The notes under the pieces were generated by a model. It searched no databases, was not told where the DNA came from, and worked only from the letters and a program-made list of their open reading frames with translations. 61,499 nt of DNA. It comes from Dehalococcoidia bacterium. Its GTDB lineage: Bacteria > Chloroflexota > Dehalococcoidia > DSTF01 > JACRBR01. The stretch is from assembly GCA_021731085.1 (NCBI GenBank), contig JAKFYB010000010.1:1-61499 (forward strand). Reading direction: 5' to 3'. Positions 16,253 through 25,645 of the stretch are shown here, one piece after another. The position numbers and the translations under genes were made by a program. Position 1 is the first letter of the stretch. Each line of letters begins with the position of its first letter.

Positions 16253-16873
16253 CTACGACGTACTGGCGTTGCGCTTGGCCAGCAAGCGGCTGGTTATGCT
16301 CTGGAAGACGTTGTAGTCCTGGGCGCCCGTGAGGCGAAAACCGCCTTCATATAGGAAGGTGGGCGTGCTGAGGATCTCGTCTTCACGCGCCATCACCGTG
16401 ATCTCGTCGATGCGGGCGCGGTACGTCTCGTCCGCGAGCGCCTGGCGCAGCCCCTGGTCATCGACCCCACAGACGCGCGCGATCTCGCATAGGACATCAA
16501 CATCGCCAATGTCGCGCCGGTCCTCGAAGTACGCGTGGAACAGAGCGCGGTGGTACGCGCCGAACCCGCCGTGCTCGCGCGCGAACTCCGCCGCTTCGAG
16601 CGAGAGGTGGGAGTTGGCGACGACGACGGGCATGCTCATGTCGAGACCGGATTCGTGCGCGAGCATGAGAATATTGTCGCGATAGGCGCGGGCACGTTCC
16701 GGCGAGCCGAGGCGGCCGCGGAGGTCGGCGCCATCACGCGGTGTTTCGGGGTGCAGCTCGAACGGCCGCCATTCGACCTCGATCTGGGGAAACTCGCGCT
16801 GGAGTTCTTCGATGCGCTGGAGGCCGATGTAGCACCAGGGACAGACGTAGTCGCTGTAGGCGATGATTTTCAT
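16253..16873 (-). CDS. DsbA/FrnE-family thiol oxidoreductase
   Basis: 206 residues. A thioredoxin-fold protein of the FrnE/2-hydroxychromene-2-carboxylate isomerase group. The CPWC active site is at residues 11-14 (SDYVCPWCYIG), followed by the family segment WRPFELHPETP. The helical insertion and the C-terminal STPTFLYEGGFRLTGAQ with cis-Pro are present. No signal peptide, so it is probably cytoplasmic. Starts four bases after the stop of the CorA gene, so the two are probably one transcript. The physiological substrate is not predictable. Confidence 0.85.
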   Translation of the reverse strand: MKIIAYSDYVCPWCYIGLQRIEELQREFPQIEVEWRPFELHPETPRDGADLRGRLGSPERARAYRDNILMLAHESGLDMSMPVVVANSHLSLEAAEFAREHGGFGAYHRALFHAYFEDRRDIGDVDVLCEIARVCGVDDQGLRQALADETYRARIDEITVMAREDEILSTPTFLYEGGFRLTGAQDYNVFQSITSRLLAKRNASTS

Positions 16874-16877
16874 CGAT

Positions 16878-17891
16878 CTAGAACCACTTCCGATAGCGGA
16901 ACCAGGCGAGCAGCGACAGAGCGATTACAGCCATGAGGACGAGCATACCGCCGTAGCCGAGGCGCCAGTCGTACTCCGGCACGTTCGCGAAGTTCGTACC
17001 GTAGATGCCGGCGATGAGCGTGAGCGGTAAAAAGATGACGGTGACGACGGCGAGCGTCCGCATCACTTCGTTGATCTTGTTGTTGACGGCGGAGAGGTAA
17101 ATACTCAGCGCGCTTTCACCGAGATCGCGGACGCCCTCGACGGTCTCCTGCACGCGCACGGTGTGATCATAGACATCACGAAAGTACATCCATGACGGTT
17201 CGGTGATGATCATCGAGAACTCTCCGCGCGATAGACGATTCATCACGTCGCGTTGCGGCGAAAGCGTGCGCCGGAGCCGCTGGGCGATGCGCTTCATGCG
17301 GAGGATCTCTTCCAGCTTCTCGCGAACCGGATCTTGAAGGACTGCTTCTTCGAGCGCCTCGACCTGAGCGGCAACGGTTTCGACGACAGGATGAAAGTCA
17401 TCGACCGCCACGTCGATGAGCGCGTGCGCGAGGAAGGAGGAACCTCGCACGACCATCGGTGAAGCCAATTCGGCCCGGCGCCTTATTTCATCGACGGCGC
17501 GTGAAGGCGCCTGGTGCAGGGATACGACGTAGTTGCGGCCGATGTAGAGATTGAGTTCGTGGGTGCGGAGGTCATTACGCCCGGCCTCGTACTCGACGGA
17601 GTGCACGATGACGAACAGGTAGTCGCCGTAGTCATCGACCTTGGGCGGATCAATGTGTTCGTTGTAGCAGTCGTCGATCGTCAGCGGATGAAAGTGGAAG
17701 ATGTCCCGCAGAATACGCTCACCAGCCTCGCGACCGTCCGCGAGAATATCGACCCACAGGAGGCCTTCACCGGAGGCAAGCGCGGCGCGAATCACATCGT
17801 CCGAGAGATCCGCTTGCAGCGGTGCGCCGTCACGATGGAGGCATGTCCGAATCTCGCTCTGCGCTTCGATGGGGGACGGTGAACCGGCCAT
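16878..17891 (-). CDS. corA: CorA-family divalent cation transporter
   Basis: 337 residues from ATG 17891 (MAGSPSP). Longer frames run into a stutter repeat upstream. The large N-terminal cytoplasmic domain has a long coiled helix (about 170-260), followed by two C-terminal membrane spans. The loop signature between the spans is YGTNF, where most CorA proteins have YGMNF; the flanking IAGI and VPEYDW are normal. Predicted Mg2+ (possibly Co2+/Ni2+ or Zn2+) channel. The Met-to-Thr change in the selectivity motif makes substrate less certain. Confidence 0.88.
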   Translation of the reverse strand: MAGSPSPIEAQSEIRTCLHRDGAPLQADLSDDVIRAALASGEGLLWVDILADGREAGERILRDIFHFHPLTIDDCYNEHIDPPKVDDYGDYLFVIVHSVEYEAGRNDLRTHELNLYIGRNYVVSLHQAPSRAVDEIRRRAELASPMVVRGSSFLAHALIDVAVDDFHPVVETVAAQVEALEEAVLQDPVREKLEEILRMKRIAQRLRRTLSPQRDVMNRLSRGEFSMIITEPSWMYFRDVYDHTVRVQETVEGVRDLGESALSIYLSAVNNKINEVMRTLAVVTVIFLPLTLIAGIYGTNFANVPEYDWRLGYGGMLVLMAVIALSLLAWFRYRKWF

Positions 17892-18070
17892 AGACGCAAG
17901 CTTACAAGTGGTGGCGCGGCGGCGCATCGAGGCGACGCAAGGAAGCTGATATAGTTCGGCTGCGGCGACGGCCAGCTGCGGCAGGCGGCAGGCGACAGGC
18001 GACAGGCGGGCGGCGACCACCTAAGTAAGCGGCGGTCACGATGCCACACCAGCACGAGGGCTCACTGAAC

Positions 18071-19018
18071 ATGCAGTACCAGGACCTTGCCGTCTTCTCC
18101 GGCAACGCCCACCCGCAACTCGCCCAGGACATCTGCAACTCCCTCGAGATGCCGCTCGGACAGTGCGAAGTGTTCGAGTTCAGCAACGAGAACATCTTCG
18201 TGCGTATCCTCGAAAACGTGCGATCGAAGGATGTCTTCGTCGTGCAGCCGCTGTCGACGCCCGTCAACCGCTCCGTGATGGAGCTGTTGATCATGATCGA
18301 TGCGTTCAAGCGGTCGTCGGCGGGGCGCATCACGGCAGTCATTCCGTTTTACGGCTACGGCCGGAGCGACAAGAAGGACCAACCGCGGGTGCCGATCACG
18401 GCGCGCCTGCTCGCGAATCTGATCGAAACGGCGGGCGCGGATCGCGTGCTGACCGTCGACCTTCACGCGGGCCAGATCCAAGGCTTCTTCAACATCCCGG
18501 TGGATGAACTGACGGCGCTGTATTTGCTCGGCCGGCATTTCCAGCAGCGCAACATGCCAAACAGCACGGTGCTGGCGACGGACGTCGGCGGCGCGAAGCG
18601 CGCGCGCGACCTCGCGCGTCTACTCGACACGCCGCTGGCAGTGCTCGATAAGGAGCGGCTGGGCAACCAGGAGAAGATCTCGTCGATGGCGCTCATCGGC
18701 GACGTAAACGGCTGCAACGTGATCATCCCGGACGACGAGATCCTGACGGGCGGCACCATCGTCGCCGCCGCAAGAGTGGCGCGCGAGAACGGCGCGAAGA
18801 GCGTGACGGCCGCTTGCGTACACCCGATCCTGTCCGACAACGCGGTCGAGAAGATCTGCGGCGGCGACCTACTGGAAGAACTCGTCGTGACGGACACAAT
18901 CCCGCTGTCGGCGGACAAGCTGCACAAGAAGATTACGGTGCTGTCCGTCGCGCCGCTGCTTGGTGATGCGATCACGCGCATTCACACTGGCGAAGGCGTT
19001 TCCGATCTCTTCAGGTGA
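18071..19018 (+). CDS. prs: Ribose-phosphate pyrophosphokinase
   Basis: 315 residues from ATG 18071 (MQYQDLAVFSGNAHPQLA). This matches the usual N-terminus of the family better than the ATG 30 bases upstream. Makes PRPP from ribose 5-phosphate and ATP for nucleotide, His and Trp synthesis. Class I features: FYGYGRSDKKDQPRVPITA (ATP-binding flexible loop), VDLHAGQIQGFF, and the PRPP-binding loop DDEILTGGT. Cytoplasmic. Ends directly against the convergent gene at 19019. Confidence 0.95.
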   Translation: MQYQDLAVFSGNAHPQLAQDICNSLEMPLGQCEVFEFSNENIFVRILENVRSKDVFVVQPLSTPVNRSVMELLIMIDAFKRSSAGRITAVIPFYGYGRSDKKDQPRVPITARLLANLIETAGADRVLTVDLHAGQIQGFFNIPVDELTALYLLGRHFQQRNMPNSTVLATDVGGAKRARDLARLLDTPLAVLDKERLGNQEKISSMALIGDVNGCNVIIPDDEILTGGTIVAAARVARENGAKSVTAACVHPILSDNAVEKICGGDLLEELVVTDTIPLSADKLHKKITVLSVAPLLGDAITRIHTGEGVSDLFR

Positions 19019-19447
19019 TCAGGCTTTCCAAGTTTCCCTTCCACCCATGCCGTATGCCTTAAGGTAGAGCGCGCGCTCTGGCTTCACGGACATGAAGCCC
19101 ATGTCGGGCGAGCCTTCGGGGCCGCCGGGGGAGAATGCGTTCAGGTCGTAGTCGAACACGCCCATCCAGAGACGCTTCTTCGTTTCGAGATCGGTGTGTA
19201 CTTTCGCGGTGCCCCAGACTTCGACGCCGTCGCCTGCTTCGGTGACCTGCCAATGCATGGCGACCTTTGGCTGGTGGGCGATGTTCTTCGCCTTCACGCT
19301 CGCTGACCCCGTCATGATCCAGATGGTGTTGCCCTCCCACGCGGGATGCACGGGCGCGACATCGGGCTCGCCGTCCGCGCCGACGGTAGCCAGGTGGCAC
19401 CAGGGGCTGAGGCGCGCTGACTCTTGCTTCACTTTCTCGAGATCCAT
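19019..19447 (-). CDS. Pyridoxamine 5'-phosphate oxidase-like split-barrel protein
   Basis: 142 residues, ATG start with GGGAG six bases upstream. PNPOx-like FMN/F420-binding split-barrel fold: CHLATVGADGEPDVAPVHP at the start, IWIMTGSASVKAKNI and HWQVTEAGDGVEVWGTA in the middle. Reaction unknown; relatives bind FMN, F420 or haem. A second, non-identical member lies at 26550-27038. Its stop abuts that of prs. Confidence 0.75.
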   Translation of the reverse strand: MDLEKVKQESARLSPWCHLATVGADGEPDVAPVHPAWEGNTIWIMTGSASVKAKNIAHQPKVAMHWQVTEAGDGVEVWGTAKVHTDLETKKRLWMGVFDYDLNAFSPGGPEGSPDMGFMSVKPERALYLKAYGMGGRETWKA

Positions 19448-19595
19448 GGGACTCTCCCTTCGATGGGCGACTAAGCTGCGCGCGGTGTGGAATCAGGGCG
19501 CAGCGGCCAAAGCTACGTGCGTTCCCTACAACCTACACGCTTGCCCGGTTGCGCTAAACTGACCTCATAGGCAGCGAAAAGGATCCCACAAACAA

Positions 19596-22322
19596 ATGAG
19601 CCTCTTAACCAAGCTTTTCGGCGGCAACGACAAGGAAGTCAAGAAATACCAGCCGCTTGTCGACCAGATCAACGCACTCGAACCCGATTTCCAGGCGCTC
19701 TCCGACGAGGAGCTGGGTGCGAAGACAGCGGAGTTCCGCCAGCGTCTCATTGATGGGGAATCGCTCGACAGCCTCGTGCCGGAGGCCTTCGCGACGGTGC
19801 GCGAGGCGGCACTGCGGAAGGTCGGGCAGCGCCATTACGACGTGCAACTTGTCGGCGGCCTCGTGCTGCACGAAGGCAAGATCTCCGAGCTGAAGACAGG
19901 TGAGGGCAAGACGCTGACGGCGACCTTAGCGTTGTACCTGAACGCGCTCGAAGGCAAGGGCACACACCTGATCACGGTGAACGACTATCTCGCCAAGCGC
20001 GACGCGCAATGGTACGGGCCGGTGTTCGACCTGCTGGGGATTACGATCGGCGTGCTGCAGCACGACTCCGCGTTCCTGTACGCGTCGGCGAAGGTCAGCG
20101 AGACGGAGAACATGGAGCACCTGCGACCATGTTCGCGGCGCGACGCCTACTACGCCGACCTCACATACGGCACGAACCACGAGTTCGGGTTCGACTACCT
20201 GCGCGACAACATGGCGACATCCCTCGAAGCGACCGTGCAGCGCGAGTTGCACTTCGCGATTGTCGATGAGGTCGACAATATTCTCATCGACGAAGCGCGG
20301 ACGCCACTGATCATCAGCGGGCCAGCGGAGGACAGCGCGGCGATGTACGCGCAGTTCGCACGCGTGGCGCCGAGGTTGGCGGAGGAAGAGGACTACACGA
20401 TCGACCTAAAGGCGCGCGCGGTCCTGCTGACCGAGGGCGGTGTCGAAAAACTCGAGAAGCTGCTCGGCATCCAGAACATCTACGCGCCTGAGAACTACCG
20501 GCTGACGCGCTACATGGAGGCTGCACTCAAGGCGGCTGTGATCTTCAAGCGCGACGTCGACTATGTCGTAAAGGACAACGAGGTCGTCATCGTCGACGAC
20601 TTCACGGGACGGCTGATGTTCGGCCGGCGATGGTCTGACGGTCTGCACCAGGCGGTGGAGGCGAAGGAAGGCGTGAAGATTCACAACGAATCGATCACCT
20701 ATGCGACGATCACGCTGCAAAACTACTTTCGTTTGTACAAGAAGCTCGCCGGCATGACGGGTACGGCATCGACCGAGGCCGAGGAGTTTCACAAGATCTA
20801 CAAGCTCGAGGTCGTGACGATCCCGACGAACCGGCCCATGGTGCGTGAGGATGACGCAGACCTCGTGTACCGGACGGAGCGCGCGAAGTACCTCGCTGTC
20901 GCTGAGGAAGTCGAAGAGTTGCACGCCGACGGCCAGCCGCTGCTCGTCGGCACCGTGTCGATCGAGAAGTCGGAGTTGCTTTCGGACCTGCTAACTGAGA
21001 AGGGGATCCCGCACCAGGTGCTGAACGCGAAACAGCACGAGAAAGAAGCGGCGATCGTCACGCAGGCGGGGCGCTACAAGGGCGTCACCATCGCAACGAA
21101 CATGGCCGGCCGTGGCACGGACATCGTCCTCGGCGGCAAGCCGGACGAGCGGCCCGAGGCGGAGTGGGCCGAGGAGCACGACCAGGTCGTCGACGCGGGT
21201 GGCTTGCGGATCATCGGCACGGAGCGGCACGAGTCGCGGCGCATCGACAACCAGCTTCGCGGGCGCGCAGGACGGCAGGGCGACCCTGGCTCGACGCGGT
21301 TCTACGTGTCCTTCGAGGACGACATCATGAAGCGCTTCGCGCCAGAGTGGCTGCCGGGCATGATGCAGAAGCTTGGCATGGAAGACGACATGCCGCTTGA
21401 GAGCCGGATGGTCTCGCGCGCGATCGAGACAGCGCAGACGAAGGTCGAGGGCCACAACTTCGACATCCGCAAGCATGTCGTCGACTACGACGACGTGATG
21501 AACACGCAGCGCGATGTCATCTACAAGGAGCGGCGCAAAATCCTCGAAGGCGCAGACCTGAAGGCGAACATTCTTGAAGACGTGCGCACGGAACTGACGA
21601 CCGTCGTCGACGCGAACACGCCCGGAGACGACTCATCCGAGTGGGATCTCGAGGCGCTGCTCAACGAGGCGAACGCGATCGTCAAGCTGCCGGAGGAGTT
21701 CACGCAAGAGAACCTCCAGTCGATGAACCCTGACGGCATCCTGGACGCGATCATGCAGTACGCAACGGATGCGTACGAAGATCGCGAGGAGTCGCTTGGC
21801 CCGGATGTGATGCGCGCGCTTGAACGGATCGTCATGCTGCGCGCCATCGACTCGCTGTGGGTGGAGCACCTGACGGCGATGGACGAGATGCGGCAGGGCA
21901 TCGGGCTCCAGGCATATGCGCAGCAGGATCCGCTCGTGGCGTACAAGCGCGAATCGCACGACATGTGGGCGCAGCTTCTTGCGAACATCCGCAACCGGAT
22001 CACGCGGTCGATCTACCACGTCGAAATCGCCGCCCCACAGCAAGCGCCACCACCGCCCGCGACCGTCGCTACGCAACCGGGCGTCGCGAACGGCACGAAC
22101 GGCGCTGATGCGTCGAATGGGGCTCAACCGCTCGCTGGAGACGGTCGCACCCAACGAGCTGTCGCGTCCTCCATGGGAGTGAAAGCGCCGCCGAAGAACC
22201 TTCGCACGAACCAGCCTGGCGAGACATCGAGCACGACGGTCGTGACGGCGGAGAAGGTCGGACGCAACGACCCGTGCCACTGCGGCAGCGGCAAGAAGTT
22301 CAAGAAGTGCCACGGGGCGTAG
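19596..22322 (+). CDS. secA: Preprotein translocase ATPase SecA
   Basis: 908 residues, ATG with AAAGGA upstream. The motor of the Sec translocon: it drives unfolded preproteins through SecYEG with ATP. Shows the Walker A GEGKT, the DEAD-like VDEVDNILIDEARTP, the Q-motif region, the second nucleotide-binding domain TNMAGRGTDI and IGTERHESRRIDNQLRGRAGRQGDPG, the helical scaffold, and the C-terminal zinc tail CHCGSGKKFKKCHGA (SecB/ribosome-binding type). Cytoplasm and inner membrane face. Needed for the many exported proteins in this window. Followed by a strong terminator. Confidence 0.98.
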   Translation: MSLLTKLFGGNDKEVKKYQPLVDQINALEPDFQALSDEELGAKTAEFRQRLIDGESLDSLVPEAFATVREAALRKVGQRHYDVQLVGGLVLHEGKISELKTGEGKTLTATLALYLNALEGKGTHLITVNDYLAKRDAQWYGPVFDLLGITIGVLQHDSAFLYASAKVSETENMEHLRPCSRRDAYYADLTYGTNHEFGFDYLRDNMATSLEATVQRELHFAIVDEVDNILIDEARTPLIISGPAEDSAAMYAQFARVAPRLAEEEDYTIDLKARAVLLTEGGVEKLEKLLGIQNIYAPENYRLTRYMEAALKAAVIFKRDVDYVVKDNEVVIVDDFTGRLMFGRRWSDGLHQAVEAKEGVKIHNESITYATITLQNYFRLYKKLAGMTGTASTEAEEFHKIYKLEVVTIPTNRPMVREDDADLVYRTERAKYLAVAEEVEELHADGQPLLVGTVSIEKSELLSDLLTEKGIPHQVLNAKQHEKEAAIVTQAGRYKGVTIATNMAGRGTDIVLGGKPDERPEAEWAEEHDQVVDAGGLRIIGTERHESRRIDNQLRGRAGRQGDPGSTRFYVSFEDDIMKRFAPEWLPGMMQKLGMEDDMPLESRMVSRAIETAQTKVEGHNFDIRKHVVDYDDVMNTQRDVIYKERRKILEGADLKANILEDVRTELTTVVDANTPGDDSSEWDLEALLNEANAIVKLPEEFTQENLQSMNPDGILDAIMQYATDAYEDREESLGPDVMRALERIVMLRAIDSLWVEHLTAMDEMRQGIGLQAYAQQDPLVAYKRESHDMWAQLLANIRNRITRSIYHVEIAAPQQAPPPPATVATQPGVANGTNGADASNGAQPLAGDGRTQRAVASSMGVKAPPKNLRTNQPGETSSTTVVTAEKVGRNDPCHCGSGKKFKKCHGA

Positions 22323-22354
22323 TAGGGGCTAGGTGTCAGGGACTAGGTGTTACG

Positions 22355-22380
22355 GGCGGCCGAGGTGGCCGCCTTTTCTT
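22355..22380 (+). terminator. Rho-independent terminator of secA
   Basis: Stem GGCGGCC/GGCCGCC (22355-22361 and 22367-22373), 5-base loop, followed by TTTTCTT. It starts 33 bases after the secA stop. Confidence 0.9.
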
Positions 22381-22397
22381 CGATGAACCTTTACAGT

Positions 22398-22431
22398 TGT
22401 TAGGTTGTTGATTCTTGGTTCTTGATTCTTT
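22398..22431. repeat. Stutter repeat (TTGTTAGG / TTCTTGG type)
   Basis: Imperfect short tandem words of the type TTGTTGATTCTTGG and TTCTTGATTC lie just before and inside the start of the tandem-Nudix gene. Other short-word stutters lie at 17981-18014, 35518-35545, 40385-40405 and 60077-60103, and inside lhr and valS. Confidence 0.6.
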
Positions 22432-23302
22432 TTCCATCCCTGAAATTGCTGTTGGGCTGATCGTTGCTGAGGATGGGCGGGTGCTGCTGCAGCACCGCGA
22501 CGACAAACCGTCGATCCACGAGCCGGGGCGGTGGGGGTTGTTCGGCGGACACGTCGATGCGGGTGAATCAACCGCGAACGCCTTCTTGCGCGAGATGCAG
22601 GAAGAGCTTGGCTGGCGGCCGAAGCACTTCGAGCACTATCGCTCCGTCGAGCTGCAACTGCCGAAGACGAAGCTTCTCTCGCACATATTTGCCGCGCATC
22701 TCGATGTGCCGGTCGAGGATCTCGTGTTGGGCGAAGGTCAGGGGCTAGCGCTGTTCGCTATCGATGCCCTGCCAGCGTTGCTCGTGGCAGATCTGCATCA
22801 GACCTTCTCGGAGTTTGCAGGGACGGAAGCGTGCCGGCGGGTGCGCAAGACTTGGGATGTGATCAGTACGACGGCCATTCTCGTCGATAGCCGTGGGCGG
22901 TTCCTCTTGCAACATCGCGACGACAAGCCGGAGATCATCAATCCGGGGCTCTGGGCTTCGTTCGGCGGCATGCTGGAACCATACGAGACGCCGGAGGCCG
23001 GCTTTCTGCGCGAAGTGCAGGAGGAACTCGGCTGGCAGCCGGCGACTCACACGTTCTACGCCGCGGCGCCGTACACGCCCCAGACTGGACCGGGATCTGA
23101 TCGCCGAAACAGCCAGCTCATCTACGTCTACGCCGCGCCGGTCGATGTGCCGTTCACGTCGCTGGTGCTGAACGAAGGCCAGGGGATGGCCTTCTTCCCG
23201 CCAGAGGCTCTGCCGCAGAACACAGTCAGCGCCTACGCCGACCTGCTGCGGCAATTCGCGACGACGGATCTCTGCGCGGACCTGCGAAAAGCGGCGCGGT
23301 AG
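22415..23302 (+). CDS. Tandem Nudix hydrolase domain protein
   Basis: 295 residues with a TTG start inside a stutter repeat, so the first 10 codons are uncertain. Two complete Nudix domains (about 10-140 and 150-290). Each has the GX5EX7REUXEE-type box: GGHVDAGEST...REMQEELGW in the first and GGMLEPYETP...REVQEELGW in the second. Both are preceded by VLLQHRDDKP or FLLQHRDDKP, so the two halves are duplicates. Hydrolyses a nucleoside-diphosphate-linked substrate, identity unknown. Probably cotranscribed with the next Nudix gene. Confidence 0.82.
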   Translation: MVLDSFSIPEIAVGLIVAEDGRVLLQHRDDKPSIHEPGRWGLFGGHVDAGESTANAFLREMQEELGWRPKHFEHYRSVELQLPKTKLLSHIFAAHLDVPVEDLVLGEGQGLALFAIDALPALLVADLHQTFSEFAGTEACRRVRKTWDVISTTAILVDSRGRFLLQHRDDKPEIINPGLWASFGGMLEPYETPEAGFLREVQEELGWQPATHTFYAAAPYTPQTGPGSDRRNSQLIYVYAAPVDVPFTSLVLNEGQGMAFFPPEALPQNTVSAYADLLRQFATTDLCADLRKAAR

Positions 23303-23420
23303 GCGGAAAAGCGGGCGCAGGCATCCACAACGCTTGTCCAACCTCGATATACTGCAAGGCTTTGCTCCGTTTTCGATCACGACCGGCAACCTGAATCGCT
23401 GACAGGCGGAACCGCTCACT

Positions 23421-24650
23421 ATGGCCGAACCTCGATCTGTCCCTAGGCACATGTCCGCTGGCGTGGTCCTCGTTGACCGCGAGGGCCGCGTGCTGATGCA
23501 GCTTCGCGATGATACGCCCGGGATCATGTACCCGGAGCACTGGGGTCTAACCGGCGGTGCGTCGGCGAAGGGCGAGACGCCGGAACAGACGGCGCGGCGC
23601 GAGGTGATGGAGGAGACGGGCCTGCAGCTCGGCCACATCGAACCGTTTCGCGCGTATTACTTCCAGGACACTCCCACTGGCACCGGCGCGAAACCATCGC
23701 GCTCGAAGGCGAAGGCCGACTTCGAGGTGTACGTCTTTCACGCGCCGTGCGAGACGCCGCTGGAAGAGCTGATCTGCGGCGAAGGCCGCGAACTGAAGTT
23801 CTTCACGCCCGAAGACTTCGACGACCTGCCGATCGCTTACAACCACCGTGACGTGCTGAGTGACTTCTTCGGTTCGGCGGTCTACGCCGAGTACGTGACG
23901 GGCGCTGCCTTTCGCGGACGTGCGCACACCGATGCGCTCGAGACGTTCCTGGCGTCGCTTATCGCAGGCGAGCCGTGGTTCGACGCATTGATGCGGGCGA
24001 TCGCGCTGTGGCAGTCGCCGGGCGAAACCGTCGACGGCCGGCCCTATCGGTACCTGATCGGCGGCGAGGCGTTCGACTGGCTGCTGCTCGCTGAACGGCT
24101 CCTTGAAGCGGCGGCGATCGCAGCACCGGGAGCAATTCCGTTCGACGCGCGCGAGCGGCTGCTGTTCGAGGGCATAGCGCCGCCCGCCGACGACATTCTT
24201 GACCGCGCGTCACGCCTGACCGACGAGCGCCTGCGCGAGATGATCGGCGAGCACAAGCATCGCGCGCACCTCAATTATCTGTACGGCGTCGTCGTCGAGC
24301 AGGCACTCCAGTACGCAGTCGAGCTGGATCTGGCGAAGGAGCGCGGCTCACAGAACATTCGCGACCCTCGTTACGACGTCGAGACATACGACCCAATATA
24401 CGACCGCATCTACAACCACCCGCGCAGCCAATTGCTGCAGGAGTTCCGCGAAGGACAGTCGCTCAAAGACACGGCGTACATCACGCTGAGCGAACTGCAC
24501 GAGTTCTACTACTGGCTGTTCAAGTACCGCGTCGCGAACCAGGAGCCCGCGCGCGTCGCGTCGGACACCCGGAAGGCGCTCGCCCAGCTCAGCCGCATCG
24601 AAGCCGTCGCCGGACGCCGCAAGCGCGAACCTGCCGACGCACCAGCGTGA
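23421..24650 (+). CDS. Nudix hydrolase with C-terminal domain of unknown function
   Basis: 409 residues. Residues 10-150 are a Nudix domain with the box GGASAKGETPEQTARREVMEETG. Residues 165-400 are a mostly helical region I do not recognise, rich in charged residues, with HLNYLYGVVVEQALQYAVEL and YDVETYDPIYDRIYNHP-like segments. This fusion is unusual. It follows the tandem Nudix gene by about 120 bases and overlaps the next gene by four bases. Function of the extra domain unknown. Confidence 0.78.
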   Translation: MAEPRSVPRHMSAGVVLVDREGRVLMQLRDDTPGIMYPEHWGLTGGASAKGETPEQTARREVMEETGLQLGHIEPFRAYYFQDTPTGTGAKPSRSKAKADFEVYVFHAPCETPLEELICGEGRELKFFTPEDFDDLPIAYNHRDVLSDFFGSAVYAEYVTGAAFRGRAHTDALETFLASLIAGEPWFDALMRAIALWQSPGETVDGRPYRYLIGGEAFDWLLLAERLLEAAAIAAPGAIPFDARERLLFEGIAPPADDILDRASRLTDERLREMIGEHKHRAHLNYLYGVVVEQALQYAVELDLAKERGSQNIRDPRYDVETYDPIYDRIYNHPRSQLLQEFREGQSLKDTAYITLSELHEFYYWLFKYRVANQEPARVASDTRKALAQLSRIEAVAGRRKREPADAPA

Positions 24651-25618
24651 CGCCGATGAGCAGCGCCCACCCGCGCGTGTTCGTGACACGACGCTTGCCG
24701 GGCGATGCGCTCGATCGCCTGTCGCAGCACGCTGAGGTCGACCTGTGGCCGGACGACCTACCGCCGCCGTATGAGGAGCTTGTCGCGCGGACGGCGGGCG
24801 CTGACGGCCTCATCTGTATGCTCACGGATCGCATCGACGCAGCGCTGATCACCGGCGCGCCGAAGCTGCGCGTGATCAGCCAGATGGCGGTTGGGTACGA
24901 CAACATCGACGTGGGGGCGGCGATGGCGCGCGGGATTCCCGTCGGCAATACGCCGGGCGTGCTGACTGATGCGACCGCAGACCTCACGTTCGCGTTGATT
25001 CTGGCTGTCGCGCGGCGCGTGGTCGAAGCCGAGCGATTCCTGCGCGACGGGCGTTGGCAAACGTGGGACCCAAACGGACTGCTCGGGCTCGAACTGAATG
25101 GCGCGACGCTGGGGATCGTCGGATACGGGAAGATCGGGCAGGCGGTTGCGCGACGGGCTGTCGGTTTCGGCATAAATGTCGTGTACGCGAACAGATCGCC
25201 GGTCACGTCCGACATCGGCGAGCAGGTCGAGTTCGACGAACTGCTGCGCATGTCGGACATCGTGACGCTGCATGTGCCCCTGATGCCGCAGACGCAGCGT
25301 CTGATCGGCACGCGCGAACTGCAGGCGATGAAGGCGACGGCGTTGCTGATTAACACGGCGCGCGGCGGCATCGTCGATCAGGCCGCCGTCGTGCAAGCGC
25401 TGCACGAGGGCTGGATCGCGGGCGCGGGACTCGACGTGGCGATGGTCGAACCGATTCCGGCGGACGACGCGCTGCTCTCGGCGCCGAACTGCTTGCTACT
25501 GCCACACATCGGGAGCGCGACCACGACGACACGCGCGCGCATGGCGAACATGGCCGTCGACAACTGCATCGCCGGCCTGAACGGCGAACCGTTACCGAAT
25601 CAGGCCAGACCATCGTAG
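24647..25618 (+). CDS. D-2-hydroxyacid dehydrogenase (glyoxylate/hydroxypyruvate reductase type)
   Basis: 323 residues. GTG at 24647 overlaps the upstream TGA (GTGA). ATG 24656 (MSSAHP) is an alternative start. NAD(P)-dependent reduction of 2-keto acids such as glyoxylate or hydroxypyruvate. Rossmann motif GIVGYGKIGQAVARRA, catalytic Arg in INTARGGIVDQAA, Glu in VEPIP and His in LLPHIGSAT. Cytoplasmic. Translationally coupled to the Nudix gene. Confidence 0.9.
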   Translation: MTPMSSAHPRVFVTRRLPGDALDRLSQHAEVDLWPDDLPPPYEELVARTAGADGLICMLTDRIDAALITGAPKLRVISQMAVGYDNIDVGAAMARGIPVGNTPGVLTDATADLTFALILAVARRVVEAERFLRDGRWQTWDPNGLLGLELNGATLGIVGYGKIGQAVARRAVGFGINVVYANRSPVTSDIGEQVEFDELLRMSDIVTLHVPLMPQTQRLIGTRELQAMKATALLINTARGGIVDQAAVVQALHEGWIAGAGLDVAMVEPIPADDALLSAPNCLLLPHIGSATTTTRARMANMAVDNCIAGLNGEPLPNQARPS

Positions 25619-25645
25619 GGGCCGACCTACGTATCTGCCCGCGTG

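Noticed and set aside
16878-17891. CorA YGTNF as a functional oddity
   Set aside because: GxN variants of the GMN motif occur in the wider CorA family, so the change alone is not strong evidence of new function; recorded in the gene entry.
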